A stretch of DNA of 64,000 bases from Actinomycetota bacterium (GCA_021325455.1 JAJPHD010000004.1:117745-181744), one strand, 5' to 3'. Shown: positions 26,229 to 36,309, numbered from the stretch's first letter. Numbers and translations: made by a program. Notes: a model not told the origin generated them from the sequence alone.

Positions 26229-29012
26229 TCAGGTCACGGCGGGGGGTGAGTCGACCCGGAGCCGGTCAGCCAAGGCCCGCCGACTCCTCACGCCCAGCTT
26301 GGTGAAGATGTGGGCGAGGTGGAACTCCACCGTCTTGACGCTCACGAAGAGCTGGGCTGCCACCTCGCGGTTGGCCCGCCCCGCTGCCACCAGCCTGGCC
26401 ACGGCCAGCTCAGCCGGGGTGAGGCCGAGGGCCTCGGCACCCGTCTCGGGCCGGACGGCGGCCCCGCAGGCGGCCAGCTCCTGGTCGCAGGCGGCCACGT
26501 AGGTCCGGGCGCCCAGATCGGCCAGGCGGGTCCGGGCCGCCCGCACCTTGGCCACCGCCTCGGCCCTGCGCCCGGCGGCCCTCAGCACCCGACTGTGCTG
26601 CAGCTGGAGCCGGGCCACCTCCAGGGGCGGGATCGGCGAGTTCGGGGCGGAGGCCAAGGTGGAGGCCTCCTCGAAGCCCGCTGTGCTCAGGTCGAGGTGC
26701 CCCTTGGCGGCCGCCAGCCTGGCCCTCAGCCGGGCCACCGACACCAGGGCGGTCGCGGAGCGGTGCGCCAGCGCGGCGTCCAGCTCGTCGATGGCAGCCT
26801 CGGCCTCTCCCAGGCGACCGAGGTCCAATAGGGCGTCGGCCTCGATCGACCTCCAGGGGTAGACGTCCGGATGCCCGAAGATCTCGGCGCCCCCGATGGC
26901 CCGCAGGGCTGCCACGGACGCCACCACGGCCTCGGGCTGGCCCTGGGCGTGGGCCAGGCTGGCCCGGGCGGTGGCGGCGGCGGCGACGGCCATGGGCGCC
27001 CCGAAGGAGGTGGCGGCCGCCCACGCCTCCTGGACGTGGTAGCTGGCCGCCGGCCAGTTTCCCCGAGCCGCCGGGACCAGGGCGGCCTGGGCGTGGACGA
27101 AGCCGAGGTCCCACACCCGCCCCGTTCCCCGGGCCAGGGTGACGGCCACCTCGGCGTGCACGGCCGAGTCGTCCCAGGCCCCCAGGCGGTACTCCGCCTC
27201 GGCCATGTAGGCCAGCGCCTGGCTGGCATAGAGGAGGGGCACCCCGGCCCGCAGCCGGGCCACGGCGGCGGCCAGGTCGGCCGCCCCCCCGGCCGTATCG
27301 CCGCCCAGGAGCCGGGCGCCGCCCCGCAGGGCGACCAGGTCCGTCTCCCCGACCGGGACCTCGGGGACCGGGCCGTCGATCCCGGCCCAGCGGGCCGGGT
27401 TGTAGCCCCGTCCTGCCAGGGACTGGATGAGGCCGGCCAGGCCGCAGCCCAGGCGCCGCTGCTCGGCACGGGGGGCCAGGGTGCTCACCCTCTCCGCCCA
27501 GGCCTCGGCCTCAGCCAGTCGGCCGGCCACCCCGTGGCAGTGCACGAGCTGGACGGCGGCGTTCGCCCCTACTGCGGCTTCCGAGATGGGGTCGTGGCCC
27601 TCCCAGGCCTCGGTGAGCAGCCTCTCGGCCCGGGCCGCCCGGCCCGCCATCAGGTGGAGCTGGCCGGTGAGGGCCGCCGCCCGGGGCGGCCGGGGGCCCT
27701 CGGGAAGGTGGGGGAGGAGAGACTCGGCTGCCTTCACCTCGCCCGCACCGAGGTACAGCTCGAGGGCGTCCAGCAGGCGCCGGTCCCGGTCCTGCGGGTC
27801 GGGACTGGCAGCTGAGGCCTGGGCCAGCAGGGCGCCGGCCCGCGCCAGCTGGCCGTCCCCCGCCAGCTGGCGGCCGGCCCCCTCGAGCTCGGTGGCGAGC
27901 TCGGGGTCCGGCCCCACCGCCGAGGCGGCTCGGTGGGCGAGGGAGCCGGGGGCAGGCACGAGCTCGGCGGCGCGCCGGTGCAGCTGGCGGCGCCGCAGGG
28001 GACCCAGATGGTCGTAGATGGCCCGGTGGGCCAGGGGGTGGGAGAACTCGAGGTAGCCGCGGCTGCGGTCGTCGACCAGGAACCCGCCCTGGACGGCCTG
28101 GTCCAGGGCGGGGAGGGGATCGTCCAGGTCAGCCAGGCGGGCGGCCGTCGAGAGGGGGCAGCGCCGGCCCAGGACGGCGACCGCCATGACCAGCCGGCGG
28201 GTGGGCTCGGCCAGGGACCCCACCCGGGCGGCCAGGGCGTCGGTGACCGTGGCGGGGACCGGCAGGGCCTCGGGCCCCTGACTCAGGAGGTCGCTCCCCA
28301 CCTCCTCGAGCAGTGCCCGGCAATAGAGGGGATTGCCCTTGGTCTGGTCCATCAGGGCGTGCACCGCCTCGGGGGTGAGGCCCTGGACTCCCAGCTCCTT
28401 TCCGAGGGCCGTCACCTCCTCGACCCCGAGCCCGGCCAGCCGCAGCCGGGTGACCCGGTGGTCGCCCGCTATCAAGCGGCTCCACCCCTCGCCCAGCCGC
28501 CCGAAGCTGCCCGGTCGTCCCGACGCCAGGGTCAGCACCTGGTCCGCGGCGAGGCGACGGACCATGAAGAGCAAAGCCCGGGCGGAGGGCTCGTCCACCC
28601 AATGCAGGTCGTCCAGGACGACGGCGACTATCCCCCTCGGTCGCTGCAGGCGGTCCACCAGGCAGAGCAGCTCCGCCCCGACCGCCAGGGGGTCGCGACC
28701 AGCCCGGTTGCCGCCTGGTCCGGCCGGCGTGCCGGCAGCGTCGCCGGCCAACCGTGGGGCGCTCCTGGTCAGCTGGTCGACGACACCGTAGGCGATGAGG
28801 GCCTCGTCCTCCTCGCCGCTCGCCCGCAGCACGACGTCGTCTTCGCTCGTGAGGGCTACGGCACGGTTGAGGAGAGTGGACTTGCCGATGCCCGGCTCCC
28901 CTTCGATGAGGGCCAGCTGGGCTTGGCCCCGGCGGGCCGTGGCCATCATCTCCTCGAGGGTGCACAGCTCCTGCTCCCGGCCCACGAAGGGGGCCCAGCG
29001 ACGTCGGGCCAT
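26229..29012 (-). CDS. LAL-type LuxR regulator with AAA ATPase (MalT-like)
   Basis: About 927 residues from ATG 29012 (MARRRWAPFVGREQEL); the frame also allows a start at 29105. N-terminal STAND/AAA domain: Walker A EGEPGIGKSTLL, Walker B VAVVLDDLHWVDEPSARALL. The middle (~350-850) is Ala/Leu-rich helical repeat of TPR type. The C-terminal LuxR helix-turn-helix reads LTPAELAVARLVAAGRANRE and LFVSVKTVEFHLAHIFTKLG. It senses an unknown ligand and activates transcription. It lies upstream on the same strand as the secreted metallopeptidase-like gene, a reasonable target. Confidence 0.85.
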   Translation of the reverse strand: MARRRWAPFVGREQELCTLEEMMATARRGQAQLALIEGEPGIGKSTLLNRAVALTSEDDVVLRASGEEDEALIAYGVVDQLTRSAPRLAGDAAGTPAGPGGNRAGRDPLAVGAELLCLVDRLQRPRGIVAVVLDDLHWVDEPSARALLFMVRRLAADQVLTLASGRPGSFGRLGEGWSRLIAGDHRVTRLRLAGLGVEEVTALGKELGVQGLTPEAVHALMDQTKGNPLYCRALLEEVGSDLLSQGPEALPVPATVTDALAARVGSLAEPTRRLVMAVAVLGRRCPLSTAARLADLDDPLPALDQAVQGGFLVDDRSRGYLEFSHPLAHRAIYDHLGPLRRRQLHRRAAELVPAPGSLAHRAASAVGPDPELATELEGAGRQLAGDGQLARAGALLAQASAASPDPQDRDRRLLDALELYLGAGEVKAAESLLPHLPEGPRPPRAAALTGQLHLMAGRAARAERLLTEAWEGHDPISEAAVGANAAVQLVHCHGVAGRLAEAEAWAERVSTLAPRAEQRRLGCGLAGLIQSLAGRGYNPARWAGIDGPVPEVPVGETDLVALRGGARLLGGDTAGGAADLAAAVARLRAGVPLLYASQALAYMAEAEYRLGAWDDSAVHAEVAVTLARGTGRVWDLGFVHAQAALVPAARGNWPAASYHVQEAWAAATSFGAPMAVAAAATARASLAHAQGQPEAVVASVAALRAIGGAEIFGHPDVYPWRSIEADALLDLGRLGEAEAAIDELDAALAHRSATALVSVARLRARLAAAKGHLDLSTAGFEEASTLASAPNSPIPPLEVARLQLQHSRVLRAAGRRAEAVAKVRAARTRLADLGARTYVAACDQELAACGAAVRPETGAEALGLTPAELAVARLVAAGRANREVAAQLFVSVKTVEFHLAHIFTKLGVRSRRALADRLRVDSPPAVT

Positions 29013-29163
29013 CGCCCCCGACCCTCTCAACCCCACCCCTCTCCGGACAGGAACGTTCTCCGCTTGTGATGGTACCTCCGCCAGGAGGCTGTCGCCCTGG
29101 GCCATCCCGGCAGGTCAAGGCGGGACGGCCCCGACGGCCCGGGTCCACCCCGGGACGGCTGTC

Positions 29164-30291
29164 TCAGCCGGCGAAGCGCCTGGCCTGGTAGCCGGGGGGG
29201 ATGAGCGAGTCGTCGCCGGAGAGGATGGTCTCCGCCACGGCCCGGGCCGAGTAGGGCCCGAGCAACAGGCCGCCGGCACCGTGGCCGGTGGCCAGGTAGC
29301 AGCCCTCGAGCCCCGGCACGGCCCCCAGGATGGGGCGGCCGTCCATCGACGCCGGGCGGAGGCCCACCCGCCACTCCCGCACCCGGGCCCGGTGCAGGTC
29401 CGGGGCCAGCCTGAGACCGGCCGCCAGGGTCTCGGCCATCCCCCCGGCCGTGAGCTCGGGGACCAGGCCGGAGCCGGCCTCCCGGGTGGCCCCCACCACG
29501 ACCCGCCCGTCCGGCCAGGGCAGGAGGTAGTAGCCGCTCTGGGCCACGACCACGGCCCAGCTGGCGGTGGGGCCCTCGTCCCATTGCAGATGGGCGATCT
29601 GGCCGCGCATGGGATAGACGAGGGGCTCGGGACCGAGAGGGGCCTGGAGGGCGGAGAGCCAGGCCCCGGCGGCCAGCACCACGGCACCCGCATCTATGCG
29701 CAGGCTGTGGGCCCGGGCCCCCACCACCCTCGGCCCGCTGAGGCACAGCTCGTCGACACCTCCCTCCATGACCCGGGCGCCCCGCCCTTGCGCCGCTCGC
29801 TGCAGGGCGGCCGTGAGCAGCCGTCCGTCGACCCTGGCCCCCCGGCGGTCCACGACGGCCCGGCCCACCTTGGCGAGGAGAGGAAAGAGGGTGCTGGCCT
29901 CGGGCCCGCTCACCTCCTCGAGGGGGATGGCCAGGGCCCGGGCCTGGTCCAGCAGCTGGTCCAGCCGGCTGTCACCCTCCTCGTCCTCGGCCACGGCCAT
30001 GACGGGGGCGGTGGCGTATCCCGTGGGGCCGCCGCCGTCCTCCTCGAGGGCCGGGACCAGCCCCCCGTAGTGCTCGCCGGCCAGCCTCCCGAAGCGGGCC
30101 TGGTCCTCGCTGCCCCACAGGCTGGTGGCAGGGGACAGGATCCCCGCTCCGGCGGCGCTGGCCTGGCCCCGGTCAGCGCGGTCCACGAGCACCACGGCGA
30201 GGCCCCGCCGGGCCAGCTCGTAGGCCACGGCGCTGCCGAGGAGGCCCCCGCCCACCACGAGGGCGTCGGAGGTGATGGTCCCCCCGCTCAC
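29164..30291 (-). CDS. FAD-dependent amino acid/amine oxidase (glycine oxidase ThiO-like, DAO family)
   Basis: 375 residues from GTG 30291. N-terminal FAD Rossmann motif DALVVGGGLLGSAVAYELAR; AGAGILSP matches ThiO/glycine oxidases (GAGML.P). C-terminal RVGLRPASMDGRPILGAVPG and YLATGHGAGGLLLGP are the DAO closing motifs, with the Arg that binds the substrate carboxylate in VGLRP. It would oxidise glycine, sarcosine or a similar small amine with O2, giving H2O2. No thiazole-synthesis genes adjoin it, so a catabolic role within the 29-37 kb operon is preferred. Its start region is duplicated at 50645-50707. Confidence 0.8.
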   Translation of the reverse strand: MSGGTITSDALVVGGGLLGSAVAYELARRGLAVVLVDRADRGQASAAGAGILSPATSLWGSEDQARFGRLAGEHYGGLVPALEEDGGGPTGYATAPVMAVAEDEEGDSRLDQLLDQARALAIPLEEVSGPEASTLFPLLAKVGRAVVDRRGARVDGRLLTAALQRAAQGRGARVMEGGVDELCLSGPRVVGARAHSLRIDAGAVVLAAGAWLSALQAPLGPEPLVYPMRGQIAHLQWDEGPTASWAVVVAQSGYYLLPWPDGRVVVGATREAGSGLVPELTAGGMAETLAAGLRLAPDLHRARVREWRVGLRPASMDGRPILGAVPGLEGCYLATGHGAGGLLLGPYSARAVAETILSGDDSLIPPGYQARRFAG

Positions 30292-30352
30292 GGCGCGGCC
30301 TCTGGTCCCACGGGCCGATGGTAGGGCGACGGCAACCGCCTTCTAGCCACCG
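30284..30352. repeat. Dispersed repeat, copy A (gene-junction segment)
   Basis: This segment spans the last codons of the binding-protein gene, the 51-base gap and the first codons of the ThiO-like gene. It recurs at 50645-50707 with 59 of 63 aligned bases identical, one 6-base gap and a 27-base exact core. This is the intact copy. Confidence 0.8.
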
Positions 30353-32211
30353 AGGCTCCAGTACTGGGGCTCGATGTAAACGTAGGGGTTCTGGGCCCGG
30401 GCGCCGTGCAGACGGTCACTGATGGCCGAGACCTGATAGGGGGCAGTAGGGAAGAAGGTGACGGGCAGTTGCCGTTCGATGAAATCCTCGTATGCGTACA
30501 TGGCCCCGAGGCCGTTCTCGTCGTGAGTGGCAGCTATCAGGGAGTTGGCTCGCTCGTTGCAGTAGCCGCCACCGTTGAACCCGCCGCCGCAGGAGAACAC
30601 CACTCCGCCAGTGGGGTAGTTGTCGGGGTCATAGATGATCGAGGGGCTGCCCAGGCTGAGAAGGTCCCACTGGCAGTTCTTCCCTGACTTGGCCACGCAG
30701 GGCGAGTTCAGCTCGGCAGCGCTGTTGGACGGGACCTGGTGCAAGACGATGTCGATACCGACCGAACCGGCCACCGACTTGTAGGCCTCGTACTCGTCCT
30801 GAAGCTGGGATATGCCACTCGGGTAGTAGAGGTTGAAGATCAGGCGCTTGCCCACCGGGATGCCGGCGCCGCAATGGCCTGGGCCCACCCCCGCCCTTTC
30901 ACACTCGGCCACGCCGTGGACCACTCGCCAGCCGTGGCTGGTGAGGACCCGTGCCACTGCCCGGGGATCATAAGGGTAGAGGTTGTGTCGCTCTTCAGGG
31001 CTCGTCACACTGGAAGAAGGCACGATGGGAACCGGCCCGTAGCTCGGCACCGCGTCCCCTTCCCAGATGTCCTTGATGTACGAGGGCTGGTCGACCAGTT
31101 GCTGGAGCGATTGACGGATGTAGAGCTGCTTGAACAGAGCCGCGTCCCTCGGGTTCGGCCAGTTGAGCAAGTTCCAAGCCACCCCCCAGACGTACCAAGG
31201 GACGATCCTGTACCCGTCAGCCTTGATGGCCGCCTCGTTCTTCAAATCGTTCTCCGGCACGTACCCGTAGTCGATGGATCCGCTCCGGAGAGAGGTGTAC
31301 TCGGCCGCCGCGCTGGTGAAGGGCAGCTCGACCAGCTTTGCGATCCTGGGCTTCACCGGTCCGCTATAGGAAGGATTGGGAGTGAAGGTGGCCTCACCGT
31401 CGGTCGAGAACGACGCCAACCGGAAGGGGCCGTCCACCACCTTCCACAAGGGGTTGGACGCATAGTCGGGCAGCTTTTCGGCCTGGCCGTTCAGGAAGGT
31501 CCAGACCTTCTTGGCACCCGTCGGGGTTGCCGCATAGTTGCCAACTGGCCCGTGCATGCTGGTCCTGTCCCACGCCTGGGCGGGCATGGGGATGATGAGG
31601 CTCAACTGGTTGTATATGAGCCACGTAACGTTGTAGCGACGCTTGAAGGTGAAGCTCACCGTGTGGGAGTTGACTACCTTGAAGGCGCTGACGTTGTCCG
31701 GGATGTGGTTACCATCGGGAACGTAATTTCCGAACTGCTTCTTGTTGGCGACCAGAAGCTGCCAGAAGAAGGCAACATCCTCGGCGTCGACGGGCTGACC
31801 GTTCGACCAGCGATAGTGCTTTAGGGTCACGGTTAGCGTCTTGCCCCCATTGGACACCACCGGTTTGTTGCCCAGGCTGAGAGCATAGTTGATACCCGTG
31901 TGCGCCCCGTTGCCAAAGAAGTAGAGAGGAGTGTAAATGAGATACAGGAGGTTGGCGAAATTGGCCGCTGTGAGGTCCTGAGTGGGAACGAAGGGAAAGA
32001 TGTAGTTGGGCGTCGCGCCGGGCTGGAGGGCGAGGGTGACGGTGCCCCCTCGATGGGCTGTCGAGACCCGGGAGGTGCCGGTCTTGGTCGAAGAGCTGGA
32101 ACAGGCTGCCAAGACGACGCCAGCAAGCAAACCTGCCAAGAGCAGGCGCAGCGCCCTTGAGTGACGGCTACGTGCTGTGGGGGGGCCTGTCTTCTCCCGG
32201 GATGTCCTCAT
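30343..32211 (-). CDS. Family 5 ABC substrate-binding lipoprotein (peptide/nickel type)
   Basis: 622 residues with AGGAGG about 9 nt before ATG 32211. Lipoprotein signal LLLAGLLAGVVLAACSSSS. The mature part is an extracellular solute-binding protein family 5: GGTVTLALQPGATPNYIFP, HYRWSNGQPVDAEDVAFFWQ and a C-terminal region with repeated Tyr/Trp. No permease or ATPase genes adjoin it, so it must borrow a transporter encoded elsewhere. Sandwiched between oxidase genes, it probably captures an amide or peptide-like substrate for them. The partial gene at 63517 is a paralogue (PNYIFPL). Confidence 0.85.
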   Translation of the reverse strand: MRTSREKTGPPTARSRHSRALRLLLAGLLAGVVLAACSSSSTKTGTSRVSTAHRGGTVTLALQPGATPNYIFPFVPTQDLTAANFANLLYLIYTPLYFFGNGAHTGINYALSLGNKPVVSNGGKTLTVTLKHYRWSNGQPVDAEDVAFFWQLLVANKKQFGNYVPDGNHIPDNVSAFKVVNSHTVSFTFKRRYNVTWLIYNQLSLIIPMPAQAWDRTSMHGPVGNYAATPTGAKKVWTFLNGQAEKLPDYASNPLWKVVDGPFRLASFSTDGEATFTPNPSYSGPVKPRIAKLVELPFTSAAAEYTSLRSGSIDYGYVPENDLKNEAAIKADGYRIVPWYVWGVAWNLLNWPNPRDAALFKQLYIRQSLQQLVDQPSYIKDIWEGDAVPSYGPVPIVPSSSVTSPEERHNLYPYDPRAVARVLTSHGWRVVHGVAECERAGVGPGHCGAGIPVGKRLIFNLYYPSGISQLQDEYEAYKSVAGSVGIDIVLHQVPSNSAAELNSPCVAKSGKNCQWDLLSLGSPSIIYDPDNYPTGGVVFSCGGGFNGGGYCNERANSLIAATHDENGLGAMYAYEDFIERQLPVTFFPTAPYQVSAISDRLHGARAQNPYVYIEPQYWSLGG

Positions 32212-32229
32212 GTTCAGGGTCCTCCTGAC

Positions 32230-33513
32230 CTAGGTTGAGTGCCTGCGAACCACGTCCTCCGGATCCGAGGTCGACCGCCTGTGTCCCCCGGATCGAACTC
32301 CTGGCTTTGCCGCCCTCGATCTCAGCTCCGGTCTTGTCGCGTCACCCCGCGGGAGCGGTGGCGGCTTGCTCCCAGCGGAGACGAGGCGTCCGGGGCGGAA
32401 CGGCTCCAGCATGGGCGACCTTGTTCCTCGGGCGACCTCTTTGGCCACGAGCCGTCCCAGGAGAGGGGCCAGGGTGATCCCGCTGTGGGTTACCACCGTG
32501 TAGATCCGCTGCCCGGGGTCGATGAACCCGGTGACGGTGAGCCCGTCGGCGGGTATTGCTCGACGGCCCAGCCGCACGTCTTGAATGGTCGCCCTGTCGC
32601 CGCGGCGCAGGACATAGCCCAGCCTTCGCCGCATCTCACTTGCCAGAGAGCCGCTGGTGCTGGGGGGGTCAGTAAAGTCCTCCGATGGGTCCAGGTCCCG
32701 TGCCTGTAGGACTAGTCGCCCCCCTCCGTCGGGGCGGACATTGAGGCCGGGGGCGGTGAGGACACGAGACAACCTGAGGGCTACCGGAGCCGTATAGCCG
32801 AGGTAGCCGAGCACCACTGGGCCTTGATCGGTGCCGAGGAGGGGGAGGGAGTAGCCGGCAGTGCCCAACAGCTCGGCGGTCCACCGCCCGGCGCAGACGA
32901 CCACGACGTCGGCCGCTGTGACCCTTCCGTCCTCCAAGCTGATCCCCACGCCGCCCGCCCGCTCCTCGAGGCCGGCCACCCTGGCGGGGCACCTCAGCTG
33001 TGCCCCGAGATCGAGGGCCTCCCCGAGCATGCGGCCGATCATGGGAATGGGCAGGGCATAGCCCTCCTCGGGAAACAGGACCACATGGTCAACTCCAGGC
33101 GGCACCACCAGATCTGGTTCCATCCTGGTCGCCTCGGACACGGTGAGGCGCTTCATGCTGTAGCCGAGCGACAGGAGGCGGTCGGTCCTGGTCGTGAGCT
33201 CCTCCACCGATGAAGGGTCGGTAGCCCACTCCAGGTGCCCGGTGGGCAGGAACCAGGGTTCTCCAGGCCAACCTCGGGAAAGCTCACGGTGCGCCCTCAT
33301 CCCCGCCCGGTTGAGCTCGTGGTAGGCCTCGGGCTCCTTGGCATTGGAGTTCACCCAGGCGAAGGTGGTTCCCGAAGTGCCCTCCCCGGGCCGGCCGGCC
33401 TCGTATATGGTGACCCGGGCACCACGCCGGGATAGCTCCATGGCGAGTCCAGCGCCGATGGCCCCGGCTCCAACTATGGCCACGTGGAGCGCTGTCTCGA
33501 CCGTGGTGCTCAT
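32230..33513 (-). CDS. FAD-dependent oxidoreductase, D-amino acid dehydrogenase (DadA)-like
   Basis: 427 residues from ATG 33513, overlapping the amidase stop as ATGA. FAD-binding VAIVGAGAIGAGLAMELSRR, then FAWVNSNAKEPEAYHELNRA, a pattern of the DadA branch (FAW.N). C-terminal RRAIPADGLTVTGFIDPGQR and THSGITLAPLLGRLVAKEV complete the DAO fold. It should oxidatively deaminate an amino acid-like product. A ~45-residue basic tail after the last motif is unusual. Position right after the amidase suggests it acts on the hydrolysis product. Confidence 0.8.
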   Translation of the reverse strand: MSTTVETALHVAIVGAGAIGAGLAMELSRRGARVTIYEAGRPGEGTSGTTFAWVNSNAKEPEAYHELNRAGMRAHRELSRGWPGEPWFLPTGHLEWATDPSSVEELTTRTDRLLSLGYSMKRLTVSEATRMEPDLVVPPGVDHVVLFPEEGYALPIPMIGRMLGEALDLGAQLRCPARVAGLEERAGGVGISLEDGRVTAADVVVVCAGRWTAELLGTAGYSLPLLGTDQGPVVLGYLGYTAPVALRLSRVLTAPGLNVRPDGGGRLVLQARDLDPSEDFTDPPSTSGSLASEMRRRLGYVLRRGDRATIQDVRLGRRAIPADGLTVTGFIDPGQRIYTVVTHSGITLAPLLGRLVAKEVARGTRSPMLEPFRPGRLVSAGSKPPPLPRGDATRPELRSRAAKPGVRSGGHRRSTSDPEDVVRRHST

Positions 33514-35123
33514 GTCGTCACCGGGCCGGAGGGCTTCCCGGTCGGACTGATGAGGGAAGAGTCTCCCCTCTGTCGGCCGGGTGTCGCGCCCCATTCCGCG
33601 GAGCTCTCGTAGGCCTGGGCCACCCGCAACAGGAGAGGGTCGTCGAAGAAGCGGCCGACCAGTTGCAGGCTGGTGGGGAGCCCACCTGACTGGCCACAGG
33701 GAATGGCAAGGGCTGGGTGGCCCGTGTAGTTGAACGGAACGGTGTTCTGGATCACGGGTTGGCGCAGCAATTCGACATGGCGAGCGACGTCTTCCAGATA
33801 GTCACCGACCGGTTGCAGGCGTGGAGCCTTCATGGGGGTAGTTGGCATGGCGAGGACGTCGACCTGGCTGAGGGCCCCCTCGTAGGCTCTCAGGTAGAGG
33901 GGTCTCACGTTATGAGCCTTGGCGTAGGCTCGCCCGTGGTAGCTGGCCCGGCTGAAAGCCCCGACCAGGTATCCGGCCTTGGTGAGGGGGCCAAGCAGGT
34001 CGGTGTCGCCATCCCAGAGCCTGTTCACCGCCTCTACCAGCGAGGCCGGATAGTAGGTCTTGGCGAAGGCGCCGAAGAACCCTGCGGCAAGCAGGGCCCT
34101 CGATCCCTCTGCCACCAGGGCCCGGACGGGGCCGTGGACCCTCAGGTGTTCGGGCACAGACACGCTGGAGAGCTTGGCTCCTTGCTGGGCAAGGACCTCC
34201 AACGCCGACCGCACCGCTTCCTCCACGTCGGGTTCCACACCGACAAAGCCCTCTTCCAGGAGGCCGATCCGGATACCCGACACCCCGGCGCCAAGACCGC
34301 TGCAAGCGTCGATGCGCGCCGGGACCTCTCGGCCCTGACGGGGGTCCAGCCCGTCATCGAAGCCCGCCACGGCGTCCAGTGCTCGGGCCGCGTCCTCCAC
34401 CGTTCTGGCAAGAGGGCCGATGTGGTCCAGGCTCTGGTCCCACCCGAAGCCCGCACCGAAGTGTGAGACAAGGCCAAAGGTTGGTTTCAGCCCCACCGTC
34501 CCGCACCAGGAGGCCGGTATGCGGATCGATCCTCCCTGGTCACCTCCGAAAGACACGTCCACCTCCCCCGCTCCCACCGCCACGGCAGATCCCGAGGAAG
34601 ATCCACCGGGCAGGCGGCCGGGGTCGTGTGGGTTGATCGGACGCTGGTAGTCACCGATGGTCCCGCCGAAGCCGAACCCCCCGACCAACCCGTTCAGGCT
34701 GTTCTTGCCGACCACCGTCCCACCCTCGGCCAGCACCCTGCGAACAACGGTTGCATCGAAGTCAGGTATCAACCCCTCCAGGGCGAAGGAGCCGAAGCTG
34801 AGCGGGATCCCGGCCACTGCGATGTGGTCCTTGAAGCTCACGGTCCGGCCCGCCAGGATCCCCTCGGAGTTGCCCTTGATCTGGCATTTCCAGAGCCAGG
34901 CGCCATGGGGGTCCTCGGCGGAGGAGGGTCGATAACCGGGTTCCCGGGCACCCGGGAACCGGGGAGGAGGCACGTCCTCGTCTCTGCTCTGCACGAACTC
35001 GTCCAAGGCCAGGAGCTCATCGATCAGATGCCGCCTGTAGATGTCCGCCTCCTCAGCGCTCAGGTGGAGGCCCAGGCGGGCTGCCTCCTCTAGGACGTCG
35101 TCTGTGGTCGGCCTGCGGAACAC
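33510..35123 (-). CDS. Amidase signature family hydrolase
   Basis: 537 residues. Catalytic Lys in VSFKDHIAVAG; cis-Ser in RLPGGSSSGSAVAVGAGEVD; nucleophile Ser in GGDQGGSIRIPASWCGTVG, an intact Ser-Ser-Lys triad. An N-terminal ~75-residue helical extension (SAEEADIYRRHLIDELLALD) is typical of bacterial amidases acting on aryl or small alkyl amides. It sits 3 bases after the SolA-like stop and overlaps the DadA-like gene, so it is firmly inside the operon. The amide substrate is unknown. Confidence 0.85.
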   Translation of the reverse strand: MFRRPTTDDVLEEAARLGLHLSAEEADIYRRHLIDELLALDEFVQSRDEDVPPPRFPGAREPGYRPSSAEDPHGAWLWKCQIKGNSEGILAGRTVSFKDHIAVAGIPLSFGSFALEGLIPDFDATVVRRVLAEGGTVVGKNSLNGLVGGFGFGGTIGDYQRPINPHDPGRLPGGSSSGSAVAVGAGEVDVSFGGDQGGSIRIPASWCGTVGLKPTFGLVSHFGAGFGWDQSLDHIGPLARTVEDAARALDAVAGFDDGLDPRQGREVPARIDACSGLGAGVSGIRIGLLEEGFVGVEPDVEEAVRSALEVLAQQGAKLSSVSVPEHLRVHGPVRALVAEGSRALLAAGFFGAFAKTYYPASLVEAVNRLWDGDTDLLGPLTKAGYLVGAFSRASYHGRAYAKAHNVRPLYLRAYEGALSQVDVLAMPTTPMKAPRLQPVGDYLEDVARHVELLRQPVIQNTVPFNYTGHPALAIPCGQSGGLPTSLQLVGRFFDDPLLLRVAQAYESSAEWGATPGRQRGDSSLISPTGKPSGPVTT

Positions 35124-35126
35124 GGC

Positions 35127-36305
35127 TCAGGCGGCTCCTGTCTCCCTCCCGGTGGGGGTCCGGGTCTTCCGTGTGAGCAGGCGGCCTGGCTGCAGGCGCT
35201 CGATGAGCAGGGACGACTTGCCTTCGGTGGCCAGCTGAGCCCCGATCTCTCCCAGGACGGGGGCCAGCTTGAAGCCGTGCCCCGAGAACCCGCTCAGGGC
35301 GATGATCCGAGGGTCGGGGCCAACGTCTCCCACCACCCCGTGGCCATCCTCGGTGAAGCCGTCGGCATATGTCCCGATGCGCAGTGGCTCTCCGTACAGC
35401 CCCGGCAGCTTTTCGCGTATGACCTCCTCCAGCAGGTTCACCAAGTGATGGTCGACACTCCGCCTGAGGCTCTCGGGATCGTCCACTTGAGGGCGCTCGT
35501 ACCCATGGAGGCTGATCTTCACGGTGAGGCCGTCCAGCGAGGGCAGGCAGCTGAACGGGAGGTGCCCCATCCGGATGGCGACAGGGAACCGGTCCGCCAG
35601 GTACTCCCTCGGCTCACGTGCCCTGACCCAGAACATCACGATCTCGCGGGCCTGGATCCCGACATCTCGGAGCAGGCCGAGGCGGCTGGCCCAGGGGCCA
35701 GGCGCGAGGAGCACCCGGTCGAACTGGAAGGCCCGTCCGCCCCTTACCGCTACCCGTACACCCTGGCTGGTCGGCTCGATCTCCTCAACAGGGGTGTAGC
35801 GGTGAAGCTCGGCTCCGAGCTGCTCGGCCAGGAGGGCAGCAGCATGGACCCCGACCTCTGGCCGCAGGACGCCGGCGTCGCGGTCGAGAACGACCAGCTC
35901 GTCCTCGGCCAGAGTGTGCTGTGGGTAGCGGGCCCGAGCCGATGGCGCGTCCAACACCTCCCCGGCCAGCTCATACTCTTCGAGGCACGCCAGCACCTCT
36001 TGGACCTCGGGATCGCTCCTCTCGCCGATGGTCAGGGCCCCGCAAGGGGTGAGCAACCTGGTCCTGGTATCGGCCTCCAGCTCATGCCACAGGTCCCGGG
36101 CTGCCTTCAGCAGGGGCACGTAATCACGGCCCTCTCGATAGGCGAGGCGAAAGATCCGGCTCTCCCCGCCGGCTGCTCCCCGGTCATGGCCAGGCGCGTA
36201 GAGGTCGAACCCACTCGCTTGCACCCCCATCCTGGCCAGTCGCCACAGGGCCATGGAGCCCACGCTTCCTACGCCGACCACTCCCACCCGTAAGCGCCCG
36301 CTCAT
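35127..36305 (-). CDS. Monomeric sarcosine oxidase / N-methyltryptophan oxidase (SolA)-like flavoenzyme
   Basis: 392 residues from ATG 36305, with GGGGAAG upstream. FAD motif VGVVGVGSVGSMALWRLARM, then GFDLYAPGHDRGAAGGESRI, the SolA/MSOX signature (HxxGSSHGxSRxxR-like). C-terminal ALSGFSGHGFKLAPVLGEIG is diagnostic of the family. The Cys that covalently holds FAD in monomeric sarcosine oxidase is expected near YADGFTEDGHGVVGD, where I see Gly (IGTYAD) instead, so FAD may be non-covalent. It would demethylate or deaminate an N-methyl amino acid. Confidence 0.8.
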   Translation of the reverse strand: MSGRLRVGVVGVGSVGSMALWRLARMGVQASGFDLYAPGHDRGAAGGESRIFRLAYREGRDYVPLLKAARDLWHELEADTRTRLLTPCGALTIGERSDPEVQEVLACLEEYELAGEVLDAPSARARYPQHTLAEDELVVLDRDAGVLRPEVGVHAAALLAEQLGAELHRYTPVEEIEPTSQGVRVAVRGGRAFQFDRVLLAPGPWASRLGLLRDVGIQAREIVMFWVRAREPREYLADRFPVAIRMGHLPFSCLPSLDGLTVKISLHGYERPQVDDPESLRRSVDHHLVNLLEEVIREKLPGLYGEPLRIGTYADGFTEDGHGVVGDVGPDPRIIALSGFSGHGFKLAPVLGEIGAQLATEGKSSLLIERLQPGRLLTRKTRTPTGRETGAA

Positions 36306-36309
36306 GGCT